64,000 bases of DNA from Alkaliphilus flagellatus (GTDB taxonomy: Bacteria > Bacillota > Clostridia > Peptostreptococcales > Natronincolaceae), in assembly GCF_018919215.1 (NCBI RefSeq), contig NZ_JAHLQK010000002.1, positions 248,001 to 312,000 on the forward strand. The letters are read 5' to 3'. Shown piece by piece: positions 54,285 to 63,369 of the stretch. Positions within the stretch are counted from its first letter, which is position 1, and each line of letters opens with the position of its first letter. The position numbers and the translations under genes are program-made. Under the pieces are notes generated by a model, which worked only from the letters and a program-made list of their open reading frames with translations, searched no databases and was not told the origin of the DNA.

Positions 54285-54316
54285 AAGAAGAGCTTCCGAA
54301 AGGGCTCTTCTTTTTA
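54285..54316 (+). terminator. Terminator after aor
   Basis: AAGAAGAGC (54285-54293) and GCTCTTCTT (54304-54312) form a stem followed by TTT. It separates aor from the MoaD-like gene, so the latter may be transcribed by read-through or from its own promoter. Confidence 0.85.
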
Positions 54317-54411
54317 ATAAAGCAGGAAAGTATATTTTTATAAAGAGTAGGAGTTTATAAAAAACAGTGGTCCATAAGTATTTTACCACTTTAAATTTTT
54401 AACTCAAATGA

Positions 54412-54430
54412 GACAGAAGTCGATGTGATA
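54412..54430. repeat. Left copy of a 19-bp inverted repeat
   Basis: GACAGAAGTCGATGTGATA is the exact reverse complement of 58191-58209. It lies just upstream of the MoaD-like gene. Confidence 0.8.
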
Positions 54431-54445
54431 TATGGAGGTGATTTT

Positions 54446-54670
54446 ATGGATATAAAGGTAAGGTTATTTGCAACCCTTAGGCAGAATAGAGGTAAGGAGC
54501 TTATAATTAATCTTCCAACAGCATCTACACCTATGGATATTATAAGAAAATTAAGTATATCTAAGGAAGATATTGCTATATTATTAATTAATGGAAGGGA
54601 TGGAGAGTTTATTGTAGAATTAGTAGAAGGAGATACAGTTTCAATTTTTCCTCCTGTAGGTGGAGGCTAA
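54446..54670 (+). CDS. MoaD/ThiS-family sulfur carrier associated with AOR
   Basis: A 74-residue ubiquitin-fold protein starting MDIKVRLFATLRQNRGKELI and ending in FPPVGGG; the C-terminal Gly-Gly is the thiocarboxylation site. It probably donates sulfur for the dithiolene of tungsto- or molybdopterin used by AOR and the two DMSO-reductase-family enzymes in this window. ATG 54446 follows TGGAGGTGATTTT; an upstream in-frame ATG (54425) lacks a site. It is followed closely by the metallophosphoesterase gene. Confidence 0.88.
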   Translation: MDIKVRLFATLRQNRGKELIINLPTASTPMDIIRKLSISKEDIAILLINGRDGEFIVELVEGDTVSIFPPVGGG

Positions 54671-54694
54671 AAGTTGTAAGAAAGGAGAAGATTA

Positions 54695-55312
54695 ATTATC
54701 AGATCTAGACTAAAGGAAAAAATATATCTGTTTATAAACAGACCATATATACCACCAGAGATAAAGAACGAAAAAGGTCCTATCTTATTACATATCAGCG
54801 ATACTCCAGAAGAATCTTACCAATACATTATGAAGGCTATTAATAATATTAATCCACAATATATTGTGCATACTGGGGATATCGTAGACAATATAAAGTT
54901 AGAGACTAATTATAAATATTTACCGCTATATGAAAGAGGTTTAAAAAAATTTATTGATTGTATAGAAGGCCATAGTGCAACCCCCTATTATGTGATGGGA
55001 AACCATGATGATATAGATAGTGTTATAAAGTTCTCAAATAAGGGTATTATTTTTAAAAAAGGTGTAATAGAAATAGAAGGGTGCTCATTTTATGTAAGTC
55101 ACGAGTATGAAAAATCCAATAATAAGACAGACTATTGTCTATTTGGTCATTCCTTTGATCCTGTTCACCATAAAGAGGAGGATAAAGTTGTTTTAAATGG
55201 GTTACTCAACATGAATGCTATTGCCTTATCCACAGGAAGAATTTATAAAATTGAATATCCCTTGGGGATAAATTATTATAGAAAAATGGAAAGAGGCAGT
55301 ATAGGACTATAG
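54695..55312 (+). CDS. Metallophosphoesterase-family protein with non-standard start
   Basis: A calcineurin-like phosphoesterase of about 205 residues. The motifs HISDTPEESY, VHTGDIVDN, VMGNHDD, VSHEYE and FGHSFDPVHH are in order; the first metal motif has Pro where DxH is normal. The conserved first strand (PILLHISD) lies upstream of the first ATG (54830), so the real start must be earlier. Between the in-frame TAA (54677) and ATG 54830 no ATG, GTG or TTG exists. AAAGGAG (54681-54687) points to ATT 54695 as start. It is 24 bases after the MoaD-like gene, so translational coupling is likely. Confidence 0.75.
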   Translation: MIRSRLKEKIYLFINRPYIPPEIKNEKGPILLHISDTPEESYQYIMKAINNINPQYIVHTGDIVDNIKLETNYKYLPLYERGLKKFIDCIEGHSATPYYVMGNHDDIDSVIKFSNKGIIFKKGVIEIEGCSFYVSHEYEKSNNKTDYCLFGHSFDPVHHKEEDKVVLNGLLNMNAIALSTGRIYKIEYPLGINYYRKMERGSIGL

Positions 55313-55333
55313 AATCATTAGGGGGAGATAACT

Positions 55334-56335
55334 ATGCTTTTTTTAAGAATGGGAGCTAGACTTTTATTTTTAAGAACGGATAAGACAGAAGAGTTGAAAG
55401 ACTTTATTGTAAAAAAATTGGATGGCAAACCTAGAGAATTTGAACAATGTTTAGATGAATCAACAGAGGATAGTACAATTGTTTTTATAACGGATGCACA
55501 ACGAGAAAAGACAGATATAGATGATGCAAAATATATTATTTTAATAAGAGAGCCATCTTCTATATTTTTAGCTTCTATTTTAACTAGCCACCTAAGTGGG
55601 CTTATACATAGGGCAGATTTGGGACCAGCTTGTCTAATAATGAGAATTGCTGGGGATGAAAACAAAGTAGTAGATAGATTGAAAAAATCCTATGATGGAG
55701 AAATTATTTCTTGGAAGGAAGGCATTAGAAAAGGCGAAAAAATGGATACACTACTGGCACTAACGAATAAGCCTATAGGTGGTAAGTTAGGTGGAAAGGA
55801 TTTTATTGAAAGCTTACTATTATTACCTCATCCTGTTAATAATGTTCAAAAAAGACTTAGGCTAGAGGGGATTGTATTTATCACTCAAAGTATGGATGGT
55901 GGACAATGGTACGAATTAAGGATTAATATATATGATTCTAAGGGATACTATTCAGAGCATTATAGAAGACTTATGTTAGTTTTGAATCAGTTAGAGCTAG
56001 GAATGGTTTTAGGAGAGACTTGGACGCGGGACCATGCTCTAGTACTATACTCTGTACTAGCCTATCAAGTTCGTTTGTTTACACTTTACCCTCCAGAAAA
56101 AGTAAAAAAACTATTATTAGGATTAGAGTATAATGAAGAAGGAGAACGTTTAGTAGACTTTGATCTATACTATCGTAACAAGAAGGTATCTTGGGTAGAT
56201 ATTGAAAGAAAGCAGAAAAAGCGAAATAAAGTAGAGGAATGCAAACAATACAGGAAAGAGCTACTTGAAAAATTACCGGAGGCAACTATAGAAAAGTTGA
56301 TGCAATTGGAGTTAGAAATTGAGCAAAAGGAATAG
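55334..56335 (+). CDS. Protein of unknown function in the aor-moaD cluster
   Basis: A 333-residue soluble protein that I do not recognise. It begins MLFLRMGARLLFLRTDKTEE, has a conserved-looking middle (LASILTSHLSGLIHRADLGP, and GKLGGKDFIESLLLLPHPVN) and a charged, helical C-terminus (VDIERKQKKRNKVEECKQYR). No signal peptide, membrane helix or Cys cluster. RBS TAGGGGGAG precedes ATG 55334. Its 21-base distance from the phosphoesterase gene places it in the same transcript. A role in cofactor handling is only a guess from context. Confidence 0.7.
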   Translation: MLFLRMGARLLFLRTDKTEELKDFIVKKLDGKPREFEQCLDESTEDSTIVFITDAQREKTDIDDAKYIILIREPSSIFLASILTSHLSGLIHRADLGPACLIMRIAGDENKVVDRLKKSYDGEIISWKEGIRKGEKMDTLLALTNKPIGGKLGGKDFIESLLLLPHPVNNVQKRLRLEGIVFITQSMDGGQWYELRINIYDSKGYYSEHYRRLMLVLNQLELGMVLGETWTRDHALVLYSVLAYQVRLFTLYPPEKVKKLLLGLEYNEEGERLVDFDLYYRNKKVSWVDIERKQKKRNKVEECKQYRKELLEKLPEATIEKLMQLELEIEQKE

Positions 56336-56447
56336 TAAAAGCGGCTATGTGTTTTTGTATAAATTTAGACTATTAAAGATTGGATTTATATTTAAGTGGG
56401 TATACAAAAATAATATATTATATAAAACATAAAAAGGAGTGAGGGTC

Positions 56448-57278
56448 ATGACATTTATTAATTTACTTGAAAACAGGAAATCTGTTAGGGAGTATCAAAA
56501 AAATAAGCTAAGTTCCAATGAAATTAAAGAGCTGGAGAAATTTTTAAAGGAAGTGCGGGTGTTACAAAAGAATATAGAGATTGACTTTGCTTTTATTGAA
56601 GATGGTTGGGAAAAACAGGATATTTTAAAAGGAAGGGCAGGCTATGTAGGAAATCCGATTTTAGCCCCTCATTATATTGCATTACTTAGCGAATCTAAGG
56701 AAGGATATTTATTAAACACAGCTTATATTTTAGAACAATTAGTGCTAAAGGCAGTAGAGCTTAACATAGGAAGTTGTTGGGTTTCCGTAGAGAAGGATGC
56801 AAGTGGATTGAAAGATGCTCTTGGAATAGACAAACCAGGTGAAATAGTTGCTATGGTGGCTCTTGGATATCCAAAGACACGTATACCATTTACTAAAAAG
56901 AGTGTAAGTTCACGTATAGGGGTAGAAGATTTTGTATTTAAGGGTCAGTGGGGTAAGTCTATTTCTCATGAGGAGCTAGAGATGATGGGAATAGAGAGAA
57001 TATTACATAGTATTAGGTTAGCACCATCTTGGGCAAATCTTCAGCCATGGAGACTAATTATAGATAATGATCAGATTATTTTAACTGTAGGTGGAAAAGA
57101 TGTTGACGAAAAGCATCTTATGTTAGATGCTGGTATTATGATGCTTTATATGGAAAGAGCCTTTAACCAAGAAGGACTAGTAGCAAATTGGAGTATATAT
57201 ACAAAAGAACTGGATGGAGACTTTTCTGAATATAATATACCTTCGGAATACAAAGTTATTGGTACACTACATATTTAA
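56448..57278 (+). CDS. Nitroreductase-family flavoprotein
   Basis: A 276-residue protein with a nitroreductase fold: the start FINLLENRKSVREYQKN is the usual FMN-phosphate site (RxSxRxY), and ILEQLVLKAVELNIGSCWVS is the dimer-helix segment. The C-terminal half (ILHSIRLAPSWANLQPWRLI) repeats the FMN-binding SPSxxNxQPW-type motif. It probably reduces nitro, quinone or flavin substrates with NAD(P)H. ATG 56448 with AAGGAGTGAGG is preferred to GTG 56439. Confidence 0.87.
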   Translation: MTFINLLENRKSVREYQKNKLSSNEIKELEKFLKEVRVLQKNIEIDFAFIEDGWEKQDILKGRAGYVGNPILAPHYIALLSESKEGYLLNTAYILEQLVLKAVELNIGSCWVSVEKDASGLKDALGIDKPGEIVAMVALGYPKTRIPFTKKSVSSRIGVEDFVFKGQWGKSISHEELEMMGIERILHSIRLAPSWANLQPWRLIIDNDQIILTVGGKDVDEKHLMLDAGIMMLYMERAFNQEGLVANWSIYTKELDGDFSEYNIPSEYKVIGTLHI

Positions 57279-57321
57279 ATAAAAACTAAATTAAAAATAT
57301 TACTAGGGAGGGGTTATGTAA

Positions 57322-58176
57322 ATGTCAACATTATTAAAAGGAAAGGCTGTCGCTGATAATATTAGTGAAGACTTAATAAAAGAAGTGGAGATTCTGAAAG
57401 AAAAAGAAATAACTCCAAAGCTTGCAATTATTAGGGTAGGTGCAAGACCAGATGACTTGGCATATGAAAGGGGAGCATTAAACAGATGTGCTAAGGTTGG
57501 AGTAGAAACAGAGGTCAAGGAGTTACCAGAAGATATTACACAGGAAGACTTCATCAAAGAATTGAGAAAAATAAATAATGATACAAATATTCATGGAATA
57601 TTGGTTTTTAGACCTCTTCCTAAACATTTAAACGAAGAAGTTATTAAATATGAAATTGTGCCAGAAAAAGATGTAGATTGTTTTAGTCCTATTAATGCTG
57701 CAAAGTTACTAGAGGGAGATGATACAGGTTTCCCTCCATGTACACCTATGGCAGTTATTGAAATTTTAAAGCACTATCAAGTCCCTATGGAGGGGAAAAA
57801 GGCAGTGGTTTTAGGAAGATCAATGGTTGTAGGTAAGCCTGCTGCACTATTACTACTTAAGGAAAATGCTACAGTAACAATTTGTCACTCCAGAACCCGA
57901 GAACTCTCTAAGGTTACCCAAGAAGGAGATATTTTAGTAGCAGCAATAGGTAAGGGTAAGTTTGTAAAAGAGGATTTTGTAAAAGAAGGGGCAGTAGTTA
58001 TTGATGTTGGTATAAATGTAGATGAAGAAGGAAATTTACATGGAGATGTGGATTTTGATCAGTGTGAAAAAAAGGCTAGTATGATAACACCTGTACCTGG
58101 CGGGGTAGGTTCTGTAACTACTTCAATTTTAGCTAAACATGTAATTAAAGCTTGCAAACTTCAAAATAATCTTTAA
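57322..58176 (+). CDS. folD: Methylenetetrahydrofolate dehydrogenase/cyclohydrolase FolD
   Basis: A 284-residue bifunctional enzyme linking 5,10-methylene-, methenyl- and 10-formyl-THF. Signatures: AIIRVGARPDDLAYERGALN (the family Lys is replaced by Glu in the YxxxK position, giving Y-E-R-G), GILVFRPLPKHLNEE, PEKDVDCFSPIN, VVLGRSMVVGKPAALLLL and TPVPGGVGSVTTSILAKHV. The catalytic Lys of canonical FolD (YVxxK) appears missing, which would fit a dehydrogenase lacking cyclohydrolase activity. RBS GGGAGGGG precedes ATG 57322. Confidence 0.9.
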   Translation: MSTLLKGKAVADNISEDLIKEVEILKEKEITPKLAIIRVGARPDDLAYERGALNRCAKVGVETEVKELPEDITQEDFIKELRKINNDTNIHGILVFRPLPKHLNEEVIKYEIVPEKDVDCFSPINAAKLLEGDDTGFPPCTPMAVIEILKHYQVPMEGKKAVVLGRSMVVGKPAALLLLKENATVTICHSRTRELSKVTQEGDILVAAIGKGKFVKEDFVKEGAVVIDVGINVDEEGNLHGDVDFDQCEKKASMITPVPGGVGSVTTSILAKHVIKACKLQNNL

Positions 58177-58190
58177 AAGCCATCTATCGC

Positions 58191-58209
58191 TATCACATCG
58201 ACTTCTGTC
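58191..58209. repeat. Right copy of the 19-bp inverted repeat
   Basis: TATCACATCGACTTCTGTC is the exact reverse complement of 54412-54430 and lies just after folD. The longer context CTATCGCTATCACATCG looks like a dispersed clostridial repeat. Confidence 0.8.
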
Positions 58210-58241
58210 GTACTTTTAATTTTTAGATAGAAAATAAAAAT

Positions 58242-58268
58242 AGTCTCTAGGAATTTCCTAGAGACTGG
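58242..58268. terminator. Bidirectional terminator between folD and the chemoreceptor
   Basis: AGTCTCTAGGAA and TTCCTAGAGACT are perfect complements (58242-58265) with A/T-rich flanks, serving the two convergent genes. Confidence 0.88.
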
Positions 58269-58274
58269 TTTTAA

Positions 58275-60260
58275 CTATATTTTAAATACTTCTACTTGAG
58301 ACTTTAATTGTCCAGCCAAGTCATTTAAGTGCTCTGCCGCATTAGCTACTTCATCAACAGCTGAAGCAGTTTGTTCCATGGCAGCAGTAACTTCTTCAGA
58401 GGCAGCCGCTGTCTCTTCGGACACTGCAGATATATTTTCTATAAAAGAAACAATATAGCTGCTATTTTCAGTCATCTCATCTATGTGGGTAGTTAACCCC
58501 TTAATTTTTTTCGTCATTTTCTCTATTGAATCATATATACTTCCAAAGGAAGTGCTCACATCTTCTACTGCTAAAACTTGATCCTCAGTTTGAGATTTTA
58601 CCTCACCCATTATTGATACTGCATTACTACTTTTTGTTAATATATCCGTAGTAATATGCCTTATTTCATCAGTAGACGAACTAGATTGCTCAGCTAATTT
58701 CCTAATTTCTTCAGCAACTACTGCAAATCCCCTACCAGCTTCTCCCGCTCTGGCAGCTTCAATAGCAGCATTAAGGGCTAATAAATTAGTTTGGTCTGCT
58801 ATAGAGCTAATGGTTTGTAATATTACACCAATTGACTGTGTGTGTTCATCAAGTTCCTTGATAGCTATTTCAACTCGATGAATTGCATCCTTATTGCTAT
58901 CCGTTTTTTCTGTTAACTCTTGTACAGTTTCAACACCTTTTTCATTGGCACCTACCACCGCATTTGATAATTCTAACATTTCTATAGTTTCATTATTTAA
59001 CTCATTAAATTTTTCAGATAACTGATGAATCATAACAGCACCTTGCTCTGCATCTCTAGCTTGATCGGAAGCACCTCTTGCGATTTCTTCTACCGTTCTA
59101 CTAACTTCTTCAGTGGAAGCACTAGTTTGTTGTGAAGATGCAGCTAAACTATCAGCAGCCAAATTAATTTCACTTGAAGCTTTTTGTACATTAAATAACA
59201 ATTGACTAATATGCTCTATAGTTTTATTTATAGTTATTGATAGTGATCCTATCTCATCATGTGAAGCTATATTAGTACGTACAGTAAAGTCTCCACTACC
59301 TATTCTATCCATATCTTTAACTAGTTTACCTGTAGCCCTTGTAATACCTAATGCAAAGAAAATACCGATAATGATAGTAATTAATAGAGATAATCCTCCA
59401 TATAACATACTTTGATTGAGTATTGTAGAAGTATCATGTTGTATTTCACTAATAAAAACTGTACCTATTATTTTCCAACCAGTTCTGTCTATATTATCAA
59501 ATACTCCAATACGATCTTTATCTCCATAAGCATATTTTATTGGCTCCATATTGTTGGATTTAATAGCATTGAGAAGATCTGATACTGGAAGCTCTTTTCC
59601 TACAAGTTCTTTATCCGGATGTATTATTAAGACACCGTTAGAATCTGATAATGATAAATATCCTTCTTCTCCTATGGTAGCATCTGTTAACATGGTCGAT
59701 ACGCTATCTAAGGACACATCAATACCTACAACACCAATAAACTCATTGCCGTTTCTCGCATTATATACAGGTTTTGAAACCGTAATTGTAAGGTTACCTG
59801 TAGCTTCATCCACATATGGACTAGTCCAAAAGATGCCATTATTTTTAATTGCACCTGTATACCATTCTCTAGTTTGAGGATCAAAATCTGCAGACAAATC
59901 TGCATAGGGATAAATAAATGTTTCCTTATCTCTTGTACCTAAATAAATAGATTGTATATTTTTATGTGTATCTTTAATGGATTTTAAACTCTCCATCATC
60001 CAAGATTTAGATGCCTCAACCGTGTATATTTGCTGAACATTAGCATCTTCTGACAACATATTTGTAGCTTCTTCCATAGAGTTCATAAATACATTAAATG
60101 TATCACTCATTCTATGTGTAATTTCATGGGAGCTTTCTTCTAGTGATGTAGTTAAAATTTTATTCGCAACTCGATAGTTAATAAAGCCCAAAAATACAGT
60201 AGGTAGCAAAGTTAGCACTACAAGCAGGGTGAGAATCTTCCACCTTAAAGACATTTTCAT
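58275..60260 (-). CDS. Methyl-accepting chemotaxis protein (dCache_1 type)
   Basis: A 661-residue receptor: first membrane helix at about 7-29, extracellular double Cache ([38 protein letters not shown]) typical of amino-acid sensors, second helix at about 280-302, HAMP, signalling domain with tip [23 protein letters not shown] 60260 ([13 protein letters not shown]) follows GAGAGGAGATT; the open frame to 60353 is not family-like. A TGTCGAA box on this strand lies about 150 bases upstream. The ligand is not predictable with certainty. Confidence 0.95.
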   Translation of the reverse strand: MKMSLRWKILTLLVVLTLLPTVFLGFINYRVANKILTTSLEESSHEITHRMSDTFNVFMNSMEEATNMLSEDANVQQIYTVEASKSWMMESLKSIKDTHKNIQSIYLGTRDKETFIYPYADLSADFDPQTREWYTGAIKNNGIFWTSPYVDEATGNLTITVSKPVYNARNGNEFIGVVGIDVSLDSVSTMLTDATIGEEGYLSLSDSNGVLIIHPDKELVGKELPVSDLLNAIKSNNMEPIKYAYGDKDRIGVFDNIDRTGWKIIGTVFISEIQHDTSTILNQSMLYGGLSLLITIIIGIFFALGITRATGKLVKDMDRIGSGDFTVRTNIASHDEIGSLSITINKTIEHISQLLFNVQKASSEINLAADSLAASSQQTSASTEEVSRTVEEIARGASDQARDAEQGAVMIHQLSEKFNELNNETIEMLELSNAVVGANEKGVETVQELTEKTDSNKDAIHRVEIAIKELDEHTQSIGVILQTISSIADQTNLLALNAAIEAARAGEAGRGFAVVAEEIRKLAEQSSSSTDEIRHITTDILTKSSNAVSIMGEVKSQTEDQVLAVEDVSTSFGSIYDSIEKMTKKIKGLTTHIDEMTENSSYIVSFIENISAVSEETAAASEEVTAAMEQTASAVDEVANAAEHLNDLAGQLKSQVEVFKI

Positions 60261-60613
60261 TATAAATCTCCTCTCATAAAAAATTTGACTATAATTGCTT
60301 AGAAAATTGCATATTATAATTTTACAAAATATTTGGTAGAATCCATTATGCAATCTCTTTAGTCAAGTAATTTGCTTAATTATGTAATTGCCCTAAAAAT
60401 ATATTATATAATTCGACAAGTTTTTTAGCAATCCTTTATTTGAGCCCTAGGAAGTTATTGCATTCAATTTAAATCTAAATAAGTCTAAATAGAGTTTGAA
60501 TTGAAATACGCTATTTTTAAAAAATATATAGAACCTTAGAACTCTTAGCTATTGAATTAATTTATTAAAAAAGGGAAAAATACAATAAACATAGTGTAAG
60601 GTGGTGCAATGTT
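60261..60613. promoter_or_regulatory. Divergent promoter region with a possible Spo0A box
   Basis: This 353-base AT-rich region separates two divergent genes. TTCGACA at 60412-60418 is a minus-strand TGTCGAA (0A box). No other clear motif or gene was found. Confidence 0.35.
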
Positions 60614-61942
60614 ATGAAAAAAAGGTTATTTTTATGTATAAATATCCTTGTAGTTTTAATAGTATTTATAGGATGTTCTAAAATATCAAAGGAAGAAAGT
60701 AATAAGAATTTGCCTATTAATATGAAAAAGGGAGAACTTCTCGAAGTAAAATCAGTAGAAAAATTTTCTAGTATTAATGGATTTAAAGTAGAAGATGGCA
60801 AGTTCTTTTTTAGTGGAATTAAAAATGATAAATGGGGATTTTATGCATTAGATTTAAATAGTCACAGTCTAGAACAAAGATATAGTCAAGTTGGAGAATA
60901 TGATGTGTTTATTCCACTAAATGGGCGGGATGCTATATATGTAGATTTAGATGGAAGACTATTTGTTAGACAGAATGGTAATGAGAAAAAAATAGATGAG
61001 GAAATATATGGATCTTATAGTCCTAATATATTAGTTTCTCCAGATCAGAAAGGCATTTTATATACTAAGGGAGTTCAGGGAGAATCAGATTTATATAGAT
61101 ATATGCTGGATGAAGATGCTCCTATAAAAATAAAGGATAAGATTTCTAATGATGCATTTTTTACATTTTCATACACAACTCATTGGAGTAACAAAAGCCA
61201 CTACTTTATATTTGACAATAGAGAAGTTTATGATAGCAATGGTAAATTATATGATACTATAGATGCAACTGCAGCAAAGTGGTCTCCAAATGATGAGATG
61301 ATTGCCTTTATTAGAGAACCAAAAATATTGAAAAACCAACAAATTTTTGTAGGAGATTGGCAGTCTTACATAGGTACTGAGTTCGCTGTTTATAATATAG
61401 ATGGCAAAAGTGACAAGACTATATATAAAAATGATATAGGTTTAATAGATGCTATAGATAATATCCAGTGGTCCAAGGATAGTTCCCTTGTAGGACTTTC
61501 AGTAGGAAAAATAAACAGGAATACAAATGGAGAACTTGAGAATATAGATTACGAAAAAATATTTATTTATAGCTTTAAAACTAAAATGGGAAAAGAAGTA
61601 GGTAATATGCCTTATAACTTTTATGAGGCATTGTTTGACACATACATATATGGAAGCAGTATAGGAAAAAGGGATAGGGTAGAGATTGTTGAGGTTTTTA
61701 AAGATAATAGAAAAATCTTTGATAAACCAGTTATTTTGAATAGTAAAGATATGTTTGTTATTTCATATGAGGATAATGCTTATTTAATTAATGGACGAGA
61801 GTTAATAGAAATAAATAGAGCAGGAGAGAGTAAAAAGATTATGGATCTTCCCTGGGATATTAGTGAGATGTATTTTGATTCTAAAACACGACAATTAATT
61901 ATTACTAATAAGAATTATTTTTTATTTGTAATAAAAATGTAA
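60614..61942 (+). CDS. Lipoprotein with TolB/WD-like beta-propeller repeats
   Basis: A 442-residue exported lipoprotein: the signal peptide ends in the lipobox VFIGC. The mature part is rich in beta strands with repeats of the type W-S-P-N-D-E or V-S-P-D-Q-K (NILVSPDQKGILYTKGV, AAKWSPNDEMIAFIREPKIL, IQWSKDSSLVGLSVGK), typical of TolB-like propellers. Its role is unknown; it is likely anchored on the outer face of the membrane. ATG 60614 lies after GTAAGGTGGTGC. It appears monocistronic and divergent from the chemoreceptor. Confidence 0.75.
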   Translation: MKKRLFLCINILVVLIVFIGCSKISKEESNKNLPINMKKGELLEVKSVEKFSSINGFKVEDGKFFFSGIKNDKWGFYALDLNSHSLEQRYSQVGEYDVFIPLNGRDAIYVDLDGRLFVRQNGNEKKIDEEIYGSYSPNILVSPDQKGILYTKGVQGESDLYRYMLDEDAPIKIKDKISNDAFFTFSYTTHWSNKSHYFIFDNREVYDSNGKLYDTIDATAAKWSPNDEMIAFIREPKILKNQQIFVGDWQSYIGTEFAVYNIDGKSDKTIYKNDIGLIDAIDNIQWSKDSSLVGLSVGKINRNTNGELENIDYEKIFIYSFKTKMGKEVGNMPYNFYEALFDTYIYGSSIGKRDRVEIVEVFKDNRKIFDKPVILNSKDMFVISYEDNAYLINGRELIEINRAGESKKIMDLPWDISEMYFDSKTRQLIITNKNYFLFVIKM

Positions 61943-62040
61943 TAAATATGTGAAAAAAATGTGTAAAACTGTTTTGTTTAGGGTACTAAACTATTAATGT
62001 ATAATTTATATGAATTTTTATCGAGATGAGGGTAGGTCAT

Positions 62041-63369
62041 ATGAAATATGAAAAAAATCTAGAATCGATTGTATCAATAATTAAACAAGGGGAAAAATCA
62101 CCGAATCAGTTTAGAATCGGTGTTGAGTTTGAACATATTGTTGTTAAGGAAGATACCTTACAATCTGTTACTTATTATGGAGAGGAAGGTATAGAAGGAA
62201 TCCTCAACAAGCTACTATTAAAAGGATATAAAGGTAAATATGAAGGAGATTATCTAGTAGGGTTAATGGGAGAAGACAGAGAAATTACATTAGAACCTGG
62301 GGGACAGTTAGAGGTCAGCATCAAACCCTGCGATACTATAGATGAGATAAAGTCTATTTATTTTAATTTTTTAAATGACATAGTACCTATATTAGAAGAA
62401 CGAAATCTATTACTAATGGCAATAGGATACCATCCAAAGTCATCTATTGACCAAATTCCTTTTAATCCTAAAAAAAGATATGAATATATGTCTAAATATC
62501 TTGGAGAAAAGGGAAAGTATGCTCATAATATGATGAAGGGTACAGCGGCTCTTCAAGTATCTATAGATTATATTAATGAGGAGGATTTTATTAGAAAATT
62601 TAGAGTTGCTAATTTTATTAGTCCATTACTATATTTAATATCAGATAATTCACCTATTTTTGAAGGACAAATTTATTATAAATTTGGTCTGAGAAGTCTT
62701 ATATGGGAAAATACAGATAAACAAAGAAGTGATATTGTGCCTAATTCCTTAAACAAGAAATTTGGCTATAAAGATTATGGGAAATATATATTAAGTGTTC
62801 CGCCTATTTTAGTTATGAAAGATGGAGAGTTTATTGGTACTGGTGATAAGACTGTAGAGCAGATTATGGAAGAATATACTTTTTCTGAAGAGGAAATAGA
62901 TCATATTATGACCATGGTATTCCCAGATGTTAGGGCAAAAAACTATATAGAACTTCGCATGGGAGATTCTTTACCATATCCATATAACTTCTCCTATATT
63001 ACCTTAATTAAAGGGATATTTTACAATGAAATTGCTTTGGAGTATTTATACAAACTATCTTTGAGAGCTGAGGATGACCAAATTCATATAGCTAAAGATC
63101 TTATGCACGAAAAGGGATTTGGTGGGCACATAGGATCAAAAGCCGTATATGATTTTATTCGTATAATTTTTGATTTAGCTAAAAAAGCTTTAAGTCCAGA
63201 AGAGAAGGAAATGTTAATGCCCTTGGAGAAACTATTAATCAATAAAAATAATTTATCCACCATATCTAAAGAGAAAGTCAGAAATGAGGGAGTAAATGGA
63301 TTAAAGTGGTGCAATTTAAACCAATGGGTGAGAGGGGAAGAAGATGTCCATAACAAGGGAATTATATAA
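62041..63369 (+). CDS. gshA: Glutamate--cysteine ligase (GshA/EgtA-like)
   Basis: A 442-residue GCS2-type ligase joining glutamate to cysteine with ATP. Motifs: RIGVEFEHIVV, the metal-binding core EITLEPGGQLEVSIKP, MAIGYHPKSSIDQIPF, MMKGTAALQVSIDY and PDVRAKNYIELRMGDSLPYP. It resembles the plant/actinobacterial-type enzymes rather than E. coli GshA. ATG 62041 after GAGGGTAGG is preferred to ATG 62026. It overlaps the next, ATP-grasp-like gene by 26 bases, so the two act in one pathway, probably glutathione or a related gamma-glutamyl thiol. Confidence 0.9.
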   Translation: MKYEKNLESIVSIIKQGEKSPNQFRIGVEFEHIVVKEDTLQSVTYYGEEGIEGILNKLLLKGYKGKYEGDYLVGLMGEDREITLEPGGQLEVSIKPCDTIDEIKSIYFNFLNDIVPILEERNLLLMAIGYHPKSSIDQIPFNPKKRYEYMSKYLGEKGKYAHNMMKGTAALQVSIDYINEEDFIRKFRVANFISPLLYLISDNSPIFEGQIYYKFGLRSLIWENTDKQRSDIVPNSLNKKFGYKDYGKYILSVPPILVMKDGEFIGTGDKTVEQIMEEYTFSEEEIDHIMTMVFPDVRAKNYIELRMGDSLPYPYNFSYITLIKGIFYNEIALEYLYKLSLRAEDDQIHIAKDLMHEKGFGGHIGSKAVYDFIRIIFDLAKKALSPEEKEMLMPLEKLLINKNNLSTISKEKVRNEGVNGLKWCNLNQWVRGEEDVHNKGII

